Of a stretch of DNA of 64,000 nucleotides, positions 18,373-27,860 are shown in pieces. The position numbers were made by a program, and so were the translations under genes. This DNA is from Bradyrhizobium sp. OK095 (GTDB lineage: Bacteria; Pseudomonadota; Alphaproteobacteria; Rhizobiales; Xanthobacteraceae). A model generated the notes under the pieces. That model saw nothing but the letters and a program-made list of their open reading frames with translations. It had not been told where the DNA came from and ran no database searches. Location: assembly GCF_900109945.1 (NCBI RefSeq), contig NZ_FOBX01000014.1, forward strand, positions 1-64,000, in the 5' to 3' direction. How positions within the stretch are numbered: the first letter of the stretch is position 1; every line of letters begins with the position of its first letter.

Positions 18373-19640
18373 GTGACGTTCGCATACGGCCCAATGACGA
18401 CGAGGCGAGTGACCGCCCCGGGGCGGAAAGTTTGCGGATCGTGGAGCTGCCGGGCAAGGGTGCACGATCCGGACGGCGTTACGGTGGCGCGCTACTTGGG
18501 GGAGGCGTGCTGCTGCTGCTTGCGGGCGGTCTCGGCATTGGCGGCTGGCGGCACTATGAGGCCGCGCGTGACGTTGCCGCGGTGGCAGAGCAGGCTCGGA
18601 GCAACGTTCCGGACGTTCGGGTGGCGACAGTCAAGCCCAGCGGCGACATCATGAAGGTGAGCTTGCCGGCGACGACGACTGCGTTTGAAGCGGCCAACAT
18701 CTTCGCGCGGACCAGCGGCTACATCGAGAAGCGTTACGTCGATATCGGCGATCGGGTCAAGAAGGGCGATCTCCTCGTGGAAATCACCGCGCCCGAGCTG
18801 GATCAGCAGATCGCGCAGGCGCAGGCGACGCTCGCCCAGGACCAGGCCGCGCTTCAGCAGGCGCAAGCGAGCCGGGAGCTGGCCGACGTCACCAATTCGC
18901 GCGACAGCAATCTCGTCAAGCAAGGCTGGTTGACGGCGCAGCAGGGCGATAATGATCGTCTCACCCTGCGCGCGCAGCAGGGCGCGGTGGGCGTCGCGCA
19001 GTCGAACATCACAGCGCAGGAGGCGCAGATTCGTGTCCTCCAGCAGGAGAAGTCCTACCAGCGCGTGGTGGCGCCGTTCGACGGCGTGGTCACACAGCGC
19101 AACGTGGACAATGGCAGCCTGGTGTCAGCAGGCTCCACCTTCATGTTCACGCTGATGCATTCCAACGTGATCCGAACCCAAGTCTTCGTGCCGCAGGACG
19201 AGGCGTTCGGCGTTGGCCCGGGCGTTGATGCCGATATCCGCGTCCCCGAGATTCCGGGGCGGACGTTCGCCGGCAAGGTCACGCGGATCGCGACCGCGCT
19301 ACAGCCGGGGAGTCGGACGCTGCTGACCGAGATCGACGTGCCCAATCCCGATGGCCTGCTCAGTCCAGGCATCTATTGCACGGTTGAACTATCGATCCCG
19401 CGCAAGACGCCGTCGATGACGGTCCCGTCCGACGCGCTTGTGTTCGATCAGAACGGGCTTCATGTCGTGGTCGTACGGAACGGCACGGCTCATTTTCAGC
19501 AGGTCTCGATCTCCAGGGATTTCGGCACCAGTGTGGAAGTGCGCGACGGGGTGCAGCCCGGCGATCAGGTCGTGCTCAATCCGGCGGTCAATCTGGCAGA
19601 GGGCAGCAAGGTCACCATTCGCAAGACCGAAGTGAGTTAG
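18369..19640 (+). CDS. RND periplasmic adaptor (membrane fusion protein), 423 aa (locus 1)
   Basis: Membrane fusion subunit linking the RND pump to an outer-membrane channel. After a ~40-residue cytoplasmic N-terminus there is one TM anchor (~40-60, rich in Gly and Leu), then a lipoyl/barrel-sandwich half motif (ANIFARTSGYIEKRYVDIGD), a coiled-coil hairpin with many AQA/QQA repeats (~135-215), the returning half (YQRVVAPFDGVVTQRNVDNG) and beta-barrel domains. Its start overlaps the permease stop by 4 bp. A 10 bp gap separates it from the following Ser/Pro-rich protein, so all three are probably co-transcribed. Confidence 0.92.
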   Translation: MSDVRIRPNDDEASDRPGAESLRIVELPGKGARSGRRYGGALLGGGVLLLLAGGLGIGGWRHYEAARDVAAVAEQARSNVPDVRVATVKPSGDIMKVSLPATTTAFEAANIFARTSGYIEKRYVDIGDRVKKGDLLVEITAPELDQQIAQAQATLAQDQAALQQAQASRELADVTNSRDSNLVKQGWLTAQQGDNDRLTLRAQQGAVGVAQSNITAQEAQIRVLQQEKSYQRVVAPFDGVVTQRNVDNGSLVSAGSTFMFTLMHSNVIRTQVFVPQDEAFGVGPGVDADIRVPEIPGRTFAGKVTRIATALQPGSRTLLTEIDVPNPDGLLSPGIYCTVELSIPRKTPSMTVPSDALVFDQNGLHVVVVRNGTAHFQQVSISRDFGTSVEVRDGVQPGDQVVLNPAVNLAEGSKVTIRKTEVS

Positions 19641-19650
19641 GAACACGAAG

Positions 19651-20349
19651 ATGATACGGATCGCGTTCGCAACGGTGACGGCTCTGCTGCTCGGCGGCTC
19701 TCCTGTTCAGGCACAGGTCGCAACGACCGGCAGCACGGCAATGGATCTGCCGACGGTGCCGGGCGCGATCGTGATCTCGCCGCTCAACAGTCCTGGGCCG
19801 TTTTCCGCAACGACCGTGCCGGGCGCGCCGGATACGACGCTGGCGCCCGTCCCGCTCGCCTCGGATCCGACGACGCCGGGGACGGTGGTGGTCTGCGCTC
19901 CACCATTGTCATCGCCAGCGCCGGTGCCGGCGACGCCGACCGTCTCGTCGACGGGCCTTTCAACATCGGGTATAGCGGCTCCGATCCTGCCGGCCATGGG
20001 ACAGAACAGCAGCTCGATCGGGACAATCTCGGCGATCGCCCCGGCGGGAACGGCAGCGTCGATCGCATGCAGCTCAACGCCGGGAGGGCAGCTGACGAGC
20101 GCTGCGTCCCTGCCGCTTTCGATTTCGCAAGTAGCTGCAAGCCCCGCGCCCGGCACGATCCTGGCGGACACCAGTGGCGCCGGCGGCACGGGCATAGACC
20201 CGAATGCCGTCGTGCCCAGCCCGAACAGCTCGGCCTGCGCGGAAGGGGTCTCGATGAATCTGGCGCAGCCTGCAACGGTGTTGCCGGCCAACGCCTCAGG
20301 TGCCGCGCCAACGCCGGGCGTGTCGCCGGTGCTGCCGCCGGGATGCTGA
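19651..20349 (+). CDS. Exported Ser/Thr/Pro/Ala-rich protein, 232 aa, third gene of RND locus 1
   Basis: A signal peptide of ~22 residues ends ...PVQAQ. The mature part is low-complexity, dominated by Pro, Ser, Thr, Ala and Gly (VISPLNSPGPFSATTVPGAP and similar), with four scattered cysteines including the last residue. No enzyme motif or membrane segment is seen. It lies 10 bp after the adaptor, so it is an operon member. A protein of similar composition (55591-56082) occurs in the second RND operon, which argues for a real role around the envelope. I know no named family. Confidence 0.7.
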   Translation: MIRIAFATVTALLLGGSPVQAQVATTGSTAMDLPTVPGAIVISPLNSPGPFSATTVPGAPDTTLAPVPLASDPTTPGTVVVCAPPLSSPAPVPATPTVSSTGLSTSGIAAPILPAMGQNSSSIGTISAIAPAGTAASIACSSTPGGQLTSAASLPLSISQVAASPAPGTILADTSGAGGTGIDPNAVVPSPNSSACAEGVSMNLAQPATVLPANASGAAPTPGVSPVLPPGC

Positions 20350-20398
20350 GGCGAACTTGCAGACCTTGCGTGTCATCGCATCACACGGCATTCGGCTG

Positions 20399-21607
20399 TC
20401 ATGTTGCCGGGCGCAGCTTGCGGACCTCTGTATCCGGCGGAAGCATGCTTCCACCGTCCCTGTATTTCCAGTCGACCATGACAGCCTTGTTGCCCCTGAC
20501 CGCGGTGCGGCCGACGAATGTCCCCATCGTGCTCTGATGGTCGATCGAGCGCCAGGTCGCCGGTCCAAACGGCGTGTCGAAGCCGACATTGCCAAAGCCG
20601 TCTGCCATCGTTTCGGTATCGATGGTCCCGAGCCGCTCGATCGGAGCGACGATGGAGCTGATCATGGCGTGACCGACGACCGAACCCATGGTTGGCGCCT
20701 CGCCATATCGCGTAAAATAGGCCGACGCGAAGGAGCTGTTGGCTTGGTCCAGGATCTCGGTCACGGGATAGCCGGTCACGATCCATCCTTTCGGCGCGTC
20801 CTCTCCAAGCGGATGGAGGTATTCGGGTTCGCCTGTCGTAAACGACACGACGTGCCGCCCTTCGAACAGGCCGCGATCATTGCCTTGCCGAACGAATTTG
20901 GTGAGATCGGGCCCGAAGGTAACGTTGAGGATCGCTTCGGGATTTTGCTGGGCAAGCGCGTTCACGATTACACCGGCATCGATGGATCCCAAGGGCGGCC
21001 ACTGACTGCCAACGAACTCGACATCGGGACGACGCTGGCTGAGAAGCTGCATGAACCACCTGACGGCCGACTGCCCGTATTCGTAGTTCGGGGCGATCGT
21101 CGCCCATCGCGTCGCCTTCAGTTGGGCCGCCTCCTCCACCAGCATCGCTGCCAACATGTAGGTCGAGGGGCGGAGCCGGTAGCAATATCGATGTCCCTTC
21201 TCCCAAACGAGCGCGTCGGTGAGCGGCTCGCTCGCCACGAACAGGGTCCGGTTCTGCCGGGCGAAGTCGCTGATCGCGAGGCCCACATGCGACAGATAGG
21301 CGCCCGCCAGCAGATCGACCTCGTTCCTGCGCACGAGTTCCTCCGCCGCGCGGATCGCGACGCTCGGCTTGCCTTCGTCGTCCCGGCTGATGATTTGCAG
21401 CTCGCGCCCGAGCAGGCCGCCTTTCGCATTGACCTGCTCGACCGCCAACTGCCAGCCACGACGATAGGGCAAGGTGAACGCAGGTGCGCTGCTATAGGAG
21501 TTGATCTCGCCGATCCTGATCGGTCTCGTGCCCTGCGCACGGATGAGCCCGGGCGAAAACATGGAAGCGCCGATGGCGCCCATAATCTGTCGTCGAGAGA
21601 GGTTCAT
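20399..21607 (-). CDS. Orphan type I periplasmic substrate-binding protein, 402 aa
   Basis: Family of branched-chain amino-acid/amide/urea ABC receptors (Leu-binding fold). The N-terminus has a Tat-like signal (LSRRQIMGAIG, cleavage near RAQG). The mature part starts PIRIGEINSYSS and contains AVEQVNAKGGLLGRELQII, typical of this family, and the two-lobe alternation follows. No permease or ATPase genes are adjacent, so it may serve a distant transporter or a sensing role. It lies 78 bp after the STAND regulator at 21686-24598 on the same strand, and the two probably form one transcript. The ligand is unknown. Confidence 0.85.
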   Translation of the reverse strand: MNLSRRQIMGAIGASMFSPGLIRAQGTRPIRIGEINSYSSAPAFTLPYRRGWQLAVEQVNAKGGLLGRELQIISRDDEGKPSVAIRAAEELVRRNEVDLLAGAYLSHVGLAISDFARQNRTLFVASEPLTDALVWEKGHRYCYRLRPSTYMLAAMLVEEAAQLKATRWATIAPNYEYGQSAVRWFMQLLSQRRPDVEFVGSQWPPLGSIDAGVIVNALAQQNPEAILNVTFGPDLTKFVRQGNDRGLFEGRHVVSFTTGEPEYLHPLGEDAPKGWIVTGYPVTEILDQANSSFASAYFTRYGEAPTMGSVVGHAMISSIVAPIERLGTIDTETMADGFGNVGFDTPFGPATWRSIDHQSTMGTFVGRTAVRGNKAVMVDWKYRDGGSMLPPDTEVRKLRPAT

Positions 21608-21685
21608 CAGGCAAGGTCCGGAAGAATGAGTAAGGGGGTGCTTAAGCAGCGCAGGACGTCCTGTCCCGGCCGAAAGGCATGCAAT

Positions 21686-24598
21686 CTAGTGGCAGGTGCA
21701 AGAGGCAGGCCGGTCGCCGCCGCCTGCCGAAAGCGAGATGTCCGGTATTTCAGCCAGAGCGCGGGCAAAGGCTAGTGCGGGAAGATCGATTTCCTGATCG
21801 AACAAAGCGCTGACCGGACCGACGAGATCAAGTGCGGTCTGCTGGCGGTTCGATCCCGCCATGATATTTGCCCACGCTGCCGCGACCTTCAGCTCGTAAA
21901 AGCAGCATTGCTGGTCTCTGGCCACGGACAGTCCCTCGGCAAACAGCAATTCGGATCGCGAAAGATCGGATGGGTCATTGGCCAGGAGGATCTCAGCCTT
22001 GATCCTCAACAGGTCAGCAAGGCACCACAATTGCCGGCCCTGCCGCGACATGGACAAGGCCTCCTCCACCGCGCTCAGCGCCTGCGCAGCTTCGCCGCTT
22101 GCAAGCAGGCCTTCGGCGAGCGACCCGAGAAACTCGGGATTGCGCATCAGCCATCCGTTCTCGGTCCGCGCTTTCAGGCCGCCGCGCAACAGCGCTATTC
22201 CGTCGTCATGCTTGCCTTGCAGAACCAGCAATTGCCCCTTCAGGCAGGACGTCCAGCTGGCCCAGAATGCGATCCCCTCGCGCGTGACGAGTTCGAGAAG
22301 GGAGGATATCGCCTGATCGGCGGCGGCGAGATCATGCGTCATCAGCGCGATCGGGCAGACGGCGTTACGGAGTGCGTAGGCGATCGCAAGCTTGTCCTTC
22401 TCGCGCTGGGCCTCCTGGAGGCACTCGGCAGCCAACGATCTGCTCTGCGAGATCTTTCCTTGCAACAGCAGGACGCGGGCCAACATCGCCTTGGCCAGAA
22501 CGCTCTGGTTCAGCAGAAACCACATCTGGTTCCCGCCGCCGTCCAATCTGTGAGCCGAATGATCCAGGGACAAGGTCAGTTCGCGCCGCGCATCCTCCTG
22601 CGCACCGAAGAAATGGGTGGCCGCACCGATCAGGCGACGGCCGATCGCCTCGTTGGCGGCGCTTCCGGTGCGCAGCGCGATCTCGAGGTAGCGTTCGCCG
22701 ACCTCCCTGGCCGCGGCATATTGGCCCGAGTTGAGGTTATAGCTCCACAACGTCCAGACCGCCTTGAGCTGAAGCTCGAGATCGGACAATTGCTCGGCGA
22801 GCACGAGACCGATGCTCAGCGCCGCCTTCATGCGATCCGCCGACCCCGTCGTGTTGAGAAGTGCGAAGCCCAGGGCGACATAGAGCTGCGCCTTGAGCTT
22901 CGGAACGCAGGTGAACTCGGGACTGAAATGCGCGAGCGCGGACTCGATCCGCGTCGAGCATTCCACGAAGGACAGCAACTGCATCCATACTGGAACGAAG
23001 CCGGCCGTCAGCTCGATGCCAAGCGCGGTGTCGCCACCGGGCGAGAACGCCCAATCGAGCGCCGCATGCACGTTGCCGATCTCCTGGGCGAAACGGGAGA
23101 TGTCGTCGGGAGCAGGGGAGGCATCGCCGAGTGGCGCGATGATCTGCCTGAGAAAGCCGGCACGGCGTCTGGCAGCCTGTTCGACGAAGCCCGCGTCCGC
23201 CAGCTTTTCCAGCGCATAAGCACGGGTGCTCTCCAGGAGGCGCCATCGTCCCTCGAAGGAGGGGTCCAGCGACACAAGCGATTTTCCAACCAGATTGAAC
23301 AGGGTTTCGATGACGTCCGACCGCGATAAAGTGTCCTCCATCATCGCAATAGCCGCATCGAGCGTGAAGCCCGCCGGAAACATCGCGAGCCGGCAAAGCA
23401 GGCTCTGCTCTGCTGGCGGCAACAGGTCATAGCTCCAGTCCAGTGTCGCTCGCAGCGTCTGGTGGCGCGGCAACTGGTCGCGGCGGCCACCGCTCAGGAG
23501 CTCGAAGCGCTTGTCCAGCCGAAGCAATACGGTGTCCACCCCGAGATTGGCAGCCCGGGCCGCGGCAAATTCCAATGCGAGCGGAATGCCGTCGAGGCGG
23601 CGGCAGATGGCCGCGACCTTCTGAAGCTCCTCCGCGCCCGCAACGAAGCTCGCACGCAACGCTCGCGTTCGCGCGACGAAGAGCTGCACGGCACTTTCCC
23701 GGAGCAGCAAATCAGGATCGTGCATATCCGGATCAGGAACCGACAGCGGCGGAATGGCCGCAACATATTCGCCGTCGATACGGAGGCCTTCGCGGCTGGT
23801 CGAGAGAACGGTGACGTTCGGACAATAGCGAAGCACGGCGCTGGCGATCTGCGCGGCGGCTTCGATCACATGCTCGCAATTGTCCAGGACAAGAAGCAGA
23901 CGACGCGTCCCAATGGCCTGGGCAATGCTTGCGGGAGAGACTTCCTTGTCATTCGAGGCAAGCTTGAGGGCACGGGCGGTCGCAGATGTCGCGAGTGCGG
24001 CATCCTGCAGGGTCGCGAGCTCGACCAGCGCCACGGAATCGTTGAACGAGGGCGCGACGCTGCGCGCGAGCTCGATCGCAAGCTTGGTCTTTCCGATGCC
24101 GCCGGGACCGACGAGAGTCACGGCCCGATATGCGGACAGCACATCGGCCAATTGACTGAGACAATCCTCGCGACCGATGAGAGGCACGCGGACGCTCGGC
24201 AAGTTGCTGGAAAAGGGTGCATCGGCCGGAATCGTTACCGGTGCAGTCAAAGGGTGATCCAGATGCCCGCTTCGCCAGGCTCCGGCGAGCGTATATCCAC
24301 GGCCCGACACCGTCTTGAGGAGATTGCGATCCTCGCCAAGCGCCTTGCGCACCGCCGAAATATGAACCTGGAGCGTATTGTCTTCGACGGTCAGGCCCGA
24401 CCAGACGCTCCCGATCAAATCGTCCTTGGTGACGAGGAGACCAGCGGAGCCGACCAGCTTCTCAAGAATTTCGAACGCGCGGCTGCCGATCGGCACTGTG
24501 ACGTTGTCATGCCTCAGCTCTCTGCGTTGGCAATCGACAAGCCAATGTCCAAAAGAGTAGGTGCGATCAACCGGCGATGACATAGAGGGTCCGTGCAT
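21686..24598 (-). CDS. Giant regulator: winged helix-STAND ATPase-TPR-like, ~970 aa (paralogue 1)
   Basis: An OmpR/PhoB-type winged-helix domain (~14-108: RAFEILEKLV, DNTLQVHISAVRKALGE, SGRGYTLAGAW) without a receiver is followed by a STAND/NB-ARC-like ATPase: P-loop GPGGIGKT at ~164-171, Walker B LLLVLDNCEHV, and RLDGIPLALEFAAARA. The C-terminal ~450 residues are helical repeats of TPR type. Such proteins are signal-responsive transcription factors that presumably oligomerise on ligand or nucleotide change. Starts at 24601 (TTG), 24598 or 24583 (ATG) are all possible. It shares architecture and many motifs with 27861-30713 and 30740-33613, and lies upstream of a binding protein on the same strand. 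Confidence 0.85.
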   Translation of the reverse strand: MHGPSMSSPVDRTYSFGHWLVDCQRRELRHDNVTVPIGSRAFEILEKLVGSAGLLVTKDDLIGSVWSGLTVEDNTLQVHISAVRKALGEDRNLLKTVSGRGYTLAGAWRSGHLDHPLTAPVTIPADAPFSSNLPSVRVPLIGREDCLSQLADVLSAYRAVTLVGPGGIGKTKLAIELARSVAPSFNDSVALVELATLQDAALATSATARALKLASNDKEVSPASIAQAIGTRRLLLVLDNCEHVIEAAAQIASAVLRYCPNVTVLSTSREGLRIDGEYVAAIPPLSVPDPDMHDPDLLLRESAVQLFVARTRALRASFVAGAEELQKVAAICRRLDGIPLALEFAAARAANLGVDTVLLRLDKRFELLSGGRRDQLPRHQTLRATLDWSYDLLPPAEQSLLCRLAMFPAGFTLDAAIAMMEDTLSRSDVIETLFNLVGKSLVSLDPSFEGRWRLLESTRAYALEKLADAGFVEQAARRRAGFLRQIIAPLGDASPAPDDISRFAQEIGNVHAALDWAFSPGGDTALGIELTAGFVPVWMQLLSFVECSTRIESALAHFSPEFTCVPKLKAQLYVALGFALLNTTGSADRMKAALSIGLVLAEQLSDLELQLKAVWTLWSYNLNSGQYAAAREVGERYLEIALRTGSAANEAIGRRLIGAATHFFGAQEDARRELTLSLDHSAHRLDGGGNQMWFLLNQSVLAKAMLARVLLLQGKISQSRSLAAECLQEAQREKDKLAIAYALRNAVCPIALMTHDLAAADQAISSLLELVTREGIAFWASWTSCLKGQLLVLQGKHDDGIALLRGGLKARTENGWLMRNPEFLGSLAEGLLASGEAAQALSAVEEALSMSRQGRQLWCLADLLRIKAEILLANDPSDLSRSELLFAEGLSVARDQQCCFYELKVAAAWANIMAGSNRQQTALDLVGPVSALFDQEIDLPALAFARALAEIPDISLSAGGGDRPASCTCH

Positions 24599-24990
24599 CA
24601 ATCTCGCTGCCGTGATCCGAGGGAAATCACGAGCCTGCCCTTGAAATCACCGACCCTTGGTAAGAATTTGAAAAGCTTGAATGCGCCCGGGTCTCCTACA
24701 GGGGACGCCGTCGGCGTGTCAAGAACGGCTTCCCAGTGGTCCGCGACCCGTCCTTGATGATGCTGGCACCCGACGCGCTCGTGTTCGATACACGAATTCG
24801 TGACAGCGGTCGGGAGTATGCCACAATAGGAGACATGGTCGGAAGAAGCGCGCATCGCGTGCGCCGGTCGCAAGAACGGCGGCCCCATCGAGAGCCGCCG
24901 TCCTTGCTTTCGTCGTGAGACCCAAAATTCGGAACGCTGAGACGATCAACTTCCGCTTGGCGTCAACCGGACTTGCTCCGGTTCGCGAGC
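24599..24990. other. Intergenic region between regulator 1 and a small exported gene
   Basis: About 390 bp with no supportable gene; minus-strand frames such as 24719-25267 are Arg/Ser-rich shadows. It contains one good hairpin (24872-24905) and otherwise nothing recognisable. It should hold the promoter of the STAND regulator. Confidence 0.4.
24872..24905 (-). terminator. Hairpin, candidate terminator for the small exported gene
   Basis: Arms AAGAACGGCGGC and GCCGCCGTCCTT (12 bp, one mismatch) around a 10-base loop. It lies ~85 bp past the stop of the minus-strand gene at 24991-25218. On the minus strand the descending arm ends in TTCTT, a weak U-rich tail. Termination is inferred. Confidence 0.4.
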
Positions 24991-25218
24991 TCAATAGCCA
25001 GAGGTGGGCTCGCAGGGCGGCCGACGCCAGGGAGCGGTTGCGTATGCACCGACGTCGGGAGCACGGGCGCAGCCGCGCTTGGAGGTGACCGGAATGCGCT
25101 GAGCCGACGCATAAGCGTCGACATTGGTGCGCTTCGCGCTGCCTTCGCGAGCCATCGCGGGGGAGGCAATCATGGCTGCAACGGCGAGTCCGGCCGACAA
25201 GAGCTTCAGTGTAGTCAT
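24991..25218 (-). CDS. Small exported protein, 75 aa, paralogue of 11271-11519
   Basis: Signal peptide (MTTLKLLSAGLAVAAM..., cleavage ~residue 23), then a ~50-residue mature part with two cysteines and the ending GAYATAPW-x(3)-PCEPTSGY. The gene at 11271-11519 shares the signal sequence and C-terminal pattern. It lies between two genes of the STAND/binding-protein array on the same strand. Function unknown. Confidence 0.75.
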   Translation of the reverse strand: MTTLKLLSAGLAVAAMIASPAMAREGSAKRTNVDAYASAQRIPVTSKRGCARAPDVGAYATAPWRRPPCEPTSGY

Positions 25219-25368
25219 CGAACGTCTCCTTGAGAAAGCGATGCCGGGAATGCCTCGGCCCGCTCACTGGACATGCGCATGCGTATGCCGGATCCGCAGT
25301 GTCGATCGAACGAACATTTTCGGCTTTGCACGAAGCCGTCGCGTGACGTTGACTTCAACCGCGACGGT

Positions 25369-26691
25369 TCATCTGACAGAGAGTTTCGCGTCCTCGTCGG
25401 GTGAGGGCGTCGCCTGGTCCGCGCGTCCATCGAGCAGCGGGCCAAACCATTCCCATCTCTCGCCGGTGAAGCGCATCATCTGGAGCTGCTTGATCGGATA
25501 AAAGTCCGTTGGCGACGTCTTTATTCTGATGCCGGGAATGTAGCCTTCGATGTCGAGATCGAGATCGGTGGCCACGCGCATGATTCCCTCATGCGTCAGA
25601 TCATCGCCGCAGCGCTTGATCACCTCCACGAGCGCACTCGACATGTTGAAGGCCATCAGCGGTCCGCTCTCCGATCGATCCGCTTCCGGATAGTATTTCG
25701 CCATGAACGTGTGAAAGTGCAGCATGCCCGGGTGGCTGTCCCATTGCGGATCGGTCACGTCCATCTGATAGCCGGCGCTGAGAATTCCCTTGGCGTTGTC
25801 CAGCCCGGCGGGCTTCAGCACCGCGCCGACCGAGACCGAGATGTTCGTCACGATGTGGACGGGATGCCAGTCCAGCTCCGCGAGCTTCCTGATCGCCTGA
25901 GCTGCGAATTTGGGCGTGGCGACGTCGATGAATATGTCGGGTGCGGCAGTCTTGATCGCGACGATTTTTGACTCGATCGTCGGTTCGCTGACCTCATATG
26001 GCAGGCTGGCGACCACCATTTGCGCGTACTTGTCCTTGAACACGTCCTTCAACCCCAGCAGATAGTCGCGCCCGAAATCGTCGTTCTGGTGGAGGATGCC
26101 GATCCTGGCATCTGGACGGTGCTTCAGGATGTAGTCCGCATAGATGCGTGCCTCGGTTCGGTAGCTCGGTTGCCAGCCGATGGTCCACGGAAAGTGCTCG
26201 GGATCGGCCGAGTGCGACGCTCCGGTGATGGCGAACAATTGCGGCACATGCCGGTTGTTCATGTACTTCTGGATGGCGGCGTTGCTGACCGTGCCGAATG
26301 GCGCGAAGATCGCGAGCACCTCGTCGTCCTCGACGAGCCGTCGCGCTTGCTCGACCGCTCTGGATGGACTGTAGGCGTCGTCATATGAGATGAAATTAAT
26401 TTTCCGGCCGTTGATCCCGCCCTTGTCGTTGATCATGCGGAAATACGCACTCATCGTCTTGCCGATGATGCCGAAAGCCGACGCGGGACCGCTGTAGGGC
26501 ATGATGTTGCCGATCCGGATCTCGGTGTCGGTTGCGCCGGGATCGTACCGCGGCTCCGCAGAAGCGTCGCCGGCCGCAAGCACGGCGCAGGAGATGACGA
26601 GCTTTCCCAAGCGCCACGCGTCGCCCGAAATCGAATAGCCACCTCTGCCCGTGATCAAGCGATGCCTCCATGGCGTTGCCGGTTTTCGCAC
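25369..26691 (-). CDS. Orphan type I periplasmic substrate-binding protein, 440 aa
   Basis: A Leu/Ile/Val-binding-type receptor. A hydrophobic segment (LVISCAVLAAGDASA, ~30-45) acts as signal peptide after an unusually long basic N-terminus. The mature part begins TEIRIGNIMPYSGPASAFG and has MINDKGGINGRKINFISYDD and WTIGWQPSYRTEARIYADYI, typical of the branched-chain amino-acid receptor family. No transporter genes adjoin it. It is about 40 residues longer than its relative at 20399-21607 and clearly distinct in sequence. Ligand unknown; it is the second such orphan receptor in the STAND-regulator array. Confidence 0.87.
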   Translation of the reverse strand: MRKPATPWRHRLITGRGGYSISGDAWRLGKLVISCAVLAAGDASAEPRYDPGATDTEIRIGNIMPYSGPASAFGIIGKTMSAYFRMINDKGGINGRKINFISYDDAYSPSRAVEQARRLVEDDEVLAIFAPFGTVSNAAIQKYMNNRHVPQLFAITGASHSADPEHFPWTIGWQPSYRTEARIYADYILKHRPDARIGILHQNDDFGRDYLLGLKDVFKDKYAQMVVASLPYEVSEPTIESKIVAIKTAAPDIFIDVATPKFAAQAIRKLAELDWHPVHIVTNISVSVGAVLKPAGLDNAKGILSAGYQMDVTDPQWDSHPGMLHFHTFMAKYYPEADRSESGPLMAFNMSSALVEVIKRCGDDLTHEGIMRVATDLDLDIEGYIPGIRIKTSPTDFYPIKQLQMMRFTGERWEWFGPLLDGRADQATPSPDEDAKLSVR

Positions 26692-26971
26692 ATGCCAGAC
26701 CGTGACGATGCGTCACTCGGCCGTGCGCCCGGGCGCGCCAGTCCAGCGCATGCGGCAGTCGGCGTCGCGACTATAGTGCGGACGGCGCCGTGGGCTCGGT
26801 TACGGATGCTGAAGAACTGTTAAGTTTCGCAGTTGCCAGCCCGGCTATCGAGATCGATGTGATCGACCTTGCTTCGAAGCCCGCAGGGTGCGCCGCATGG
26901 CGCGGTCGCACTCCCGGATTGCGGACACTGTCATCTTGGCAGGACGCATGATGCTCGATTGTGGTGTCTCG

Positions 26972-27214
26972 TCAGCGATGCCAGTTATGGTTGTGAAAAT
27001 GGCCCGTGGGGAATACGGGCGCGGCGCCGCCGGGCCGCTCGAGGCCCATTCGGCCGGCGGGCGTCAGCGCGCCGCCGTTCAGCACGTCGCGATCGGGATA
27101 CATCGATGCGAAGGCTGCCGGCTCCTGGTCGGCGAAGGACCAGGCTGCGGATGCGGACGATATCGTTGCCGTTGAGATCAGCGCCGCGGCGATCAGAATC
27201 TTGAATACACTCAT
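26972..27214 (-). CDS. Small exported His-tailed protein, 80 aa
   Basis: The ATG at 27214 follows GGAG (9 bp spacing). A signal peptide MSVFKILIAAALISTATISS is cleaved near SASA. The ~57-residue mature part ends in a His/Asn cluster (HFHNHNWHR) that could bind a metal. The long frame continuing upstream to 27616 lacks coding character. It lies between a binding-protein gene and a divergent small exported gene. No family recognised. Confidence 0.7.
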   Translation of the reverse strand: MSVFKILIAAALISTATISSASAAWSFADQEPAAFASMYPDRDVLNGGALTPAGRMGLERPGGAAPVFPTGHFHNHNWHR

Positions 27215-27464
27215 AGCGATTCTCCATTGCTTGCTCTGTGCGGAGAAGTCGCTTGGCGATGATCGCTGCTCGGCTGGTGGCGTTTCCAAAGATTGTTTGA
27301 TGAGAGGCAGGTAGGTCGTCGGAGCGGAAAGTCCCGGCGAATCTGCATCACTCTTGCGGGAAGAGTCTGTCACGATTGTCAGAATTCTCGCGCGATTGTG
27401 GGTGGTCAAACGCGTCCAGTGTCCGTTTCTGGGAGGCAGATAATTTGAACATGGAGTGTAAGCA

Positions 27465-27746
27465 ATGAGATCATTTGCTGTTGTTTGTGTCGTCGCCTGC
27501 GTTGCACTCTCGGGGGCTGCGTCTGCCCGTGGCGGCATGGGATCGCATATGTCGATGGCGAGCGGCGGTGCGCTCGGAACGAGTGCCGCCGCTCCGGGAA
27601 CGAATTCGCTGGGCACCGCGCTCTCGTCGTCGGAGGGGGGTGGTCACGCGACGAAGGGGCCGTTGCTCGGCTCCGACCCGACCATCGACAAGGACGACGC
27701 CCGGCTCGAGAAGATGCTGGAAGGATCGATCTGCCGCGGCTGCTGA
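27465..27746 (+). CDS. Small exported Gly/Ser-rich protein, 93 aa
   Basis: Signal peptide ~21 residues (MRSFAVVCVVACVALSGAAS), with Shine-Dalgarno GGAG upstream. The mature part is rich in Gly, Ser and Met, then has an acidic stretch (DPTIDKDDARLEKMLEG) and a C-terminal Cys pair (CRGC). It is 114 bp upstream of the STAND regulator at 27861 on the same strand, so the two might share a transcript. Function unknown. Confidence 0.65.
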   Translation: MRSFAVVCVVACVALSGAASARGGMGSHMSMASGGALGTSAAAPGTNSLGTALSSSEGGGHATKGPLLGSDPTIDKDDARLEKMLEGSICRGC

Positions 27747-27860
27747 ACCGCGCGCATTGCGACACGGGGGTCGGCGGCCGCGCCGTCCGGCGACCTGTGT
27801 CTTTCGAAAGGGTTGGTGGTAAGCTGGATAGAAAATGATGAAACCGCTTGGGGCTGCCCA

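Noticed and set aside
24719..25267. 182-residue minus-strand frame overlapping the small exported gene
   Set aside because: It is out of frame with the paralogue-supported small gene, and its Arg/Ser/His-rich text has no recognisable feature.
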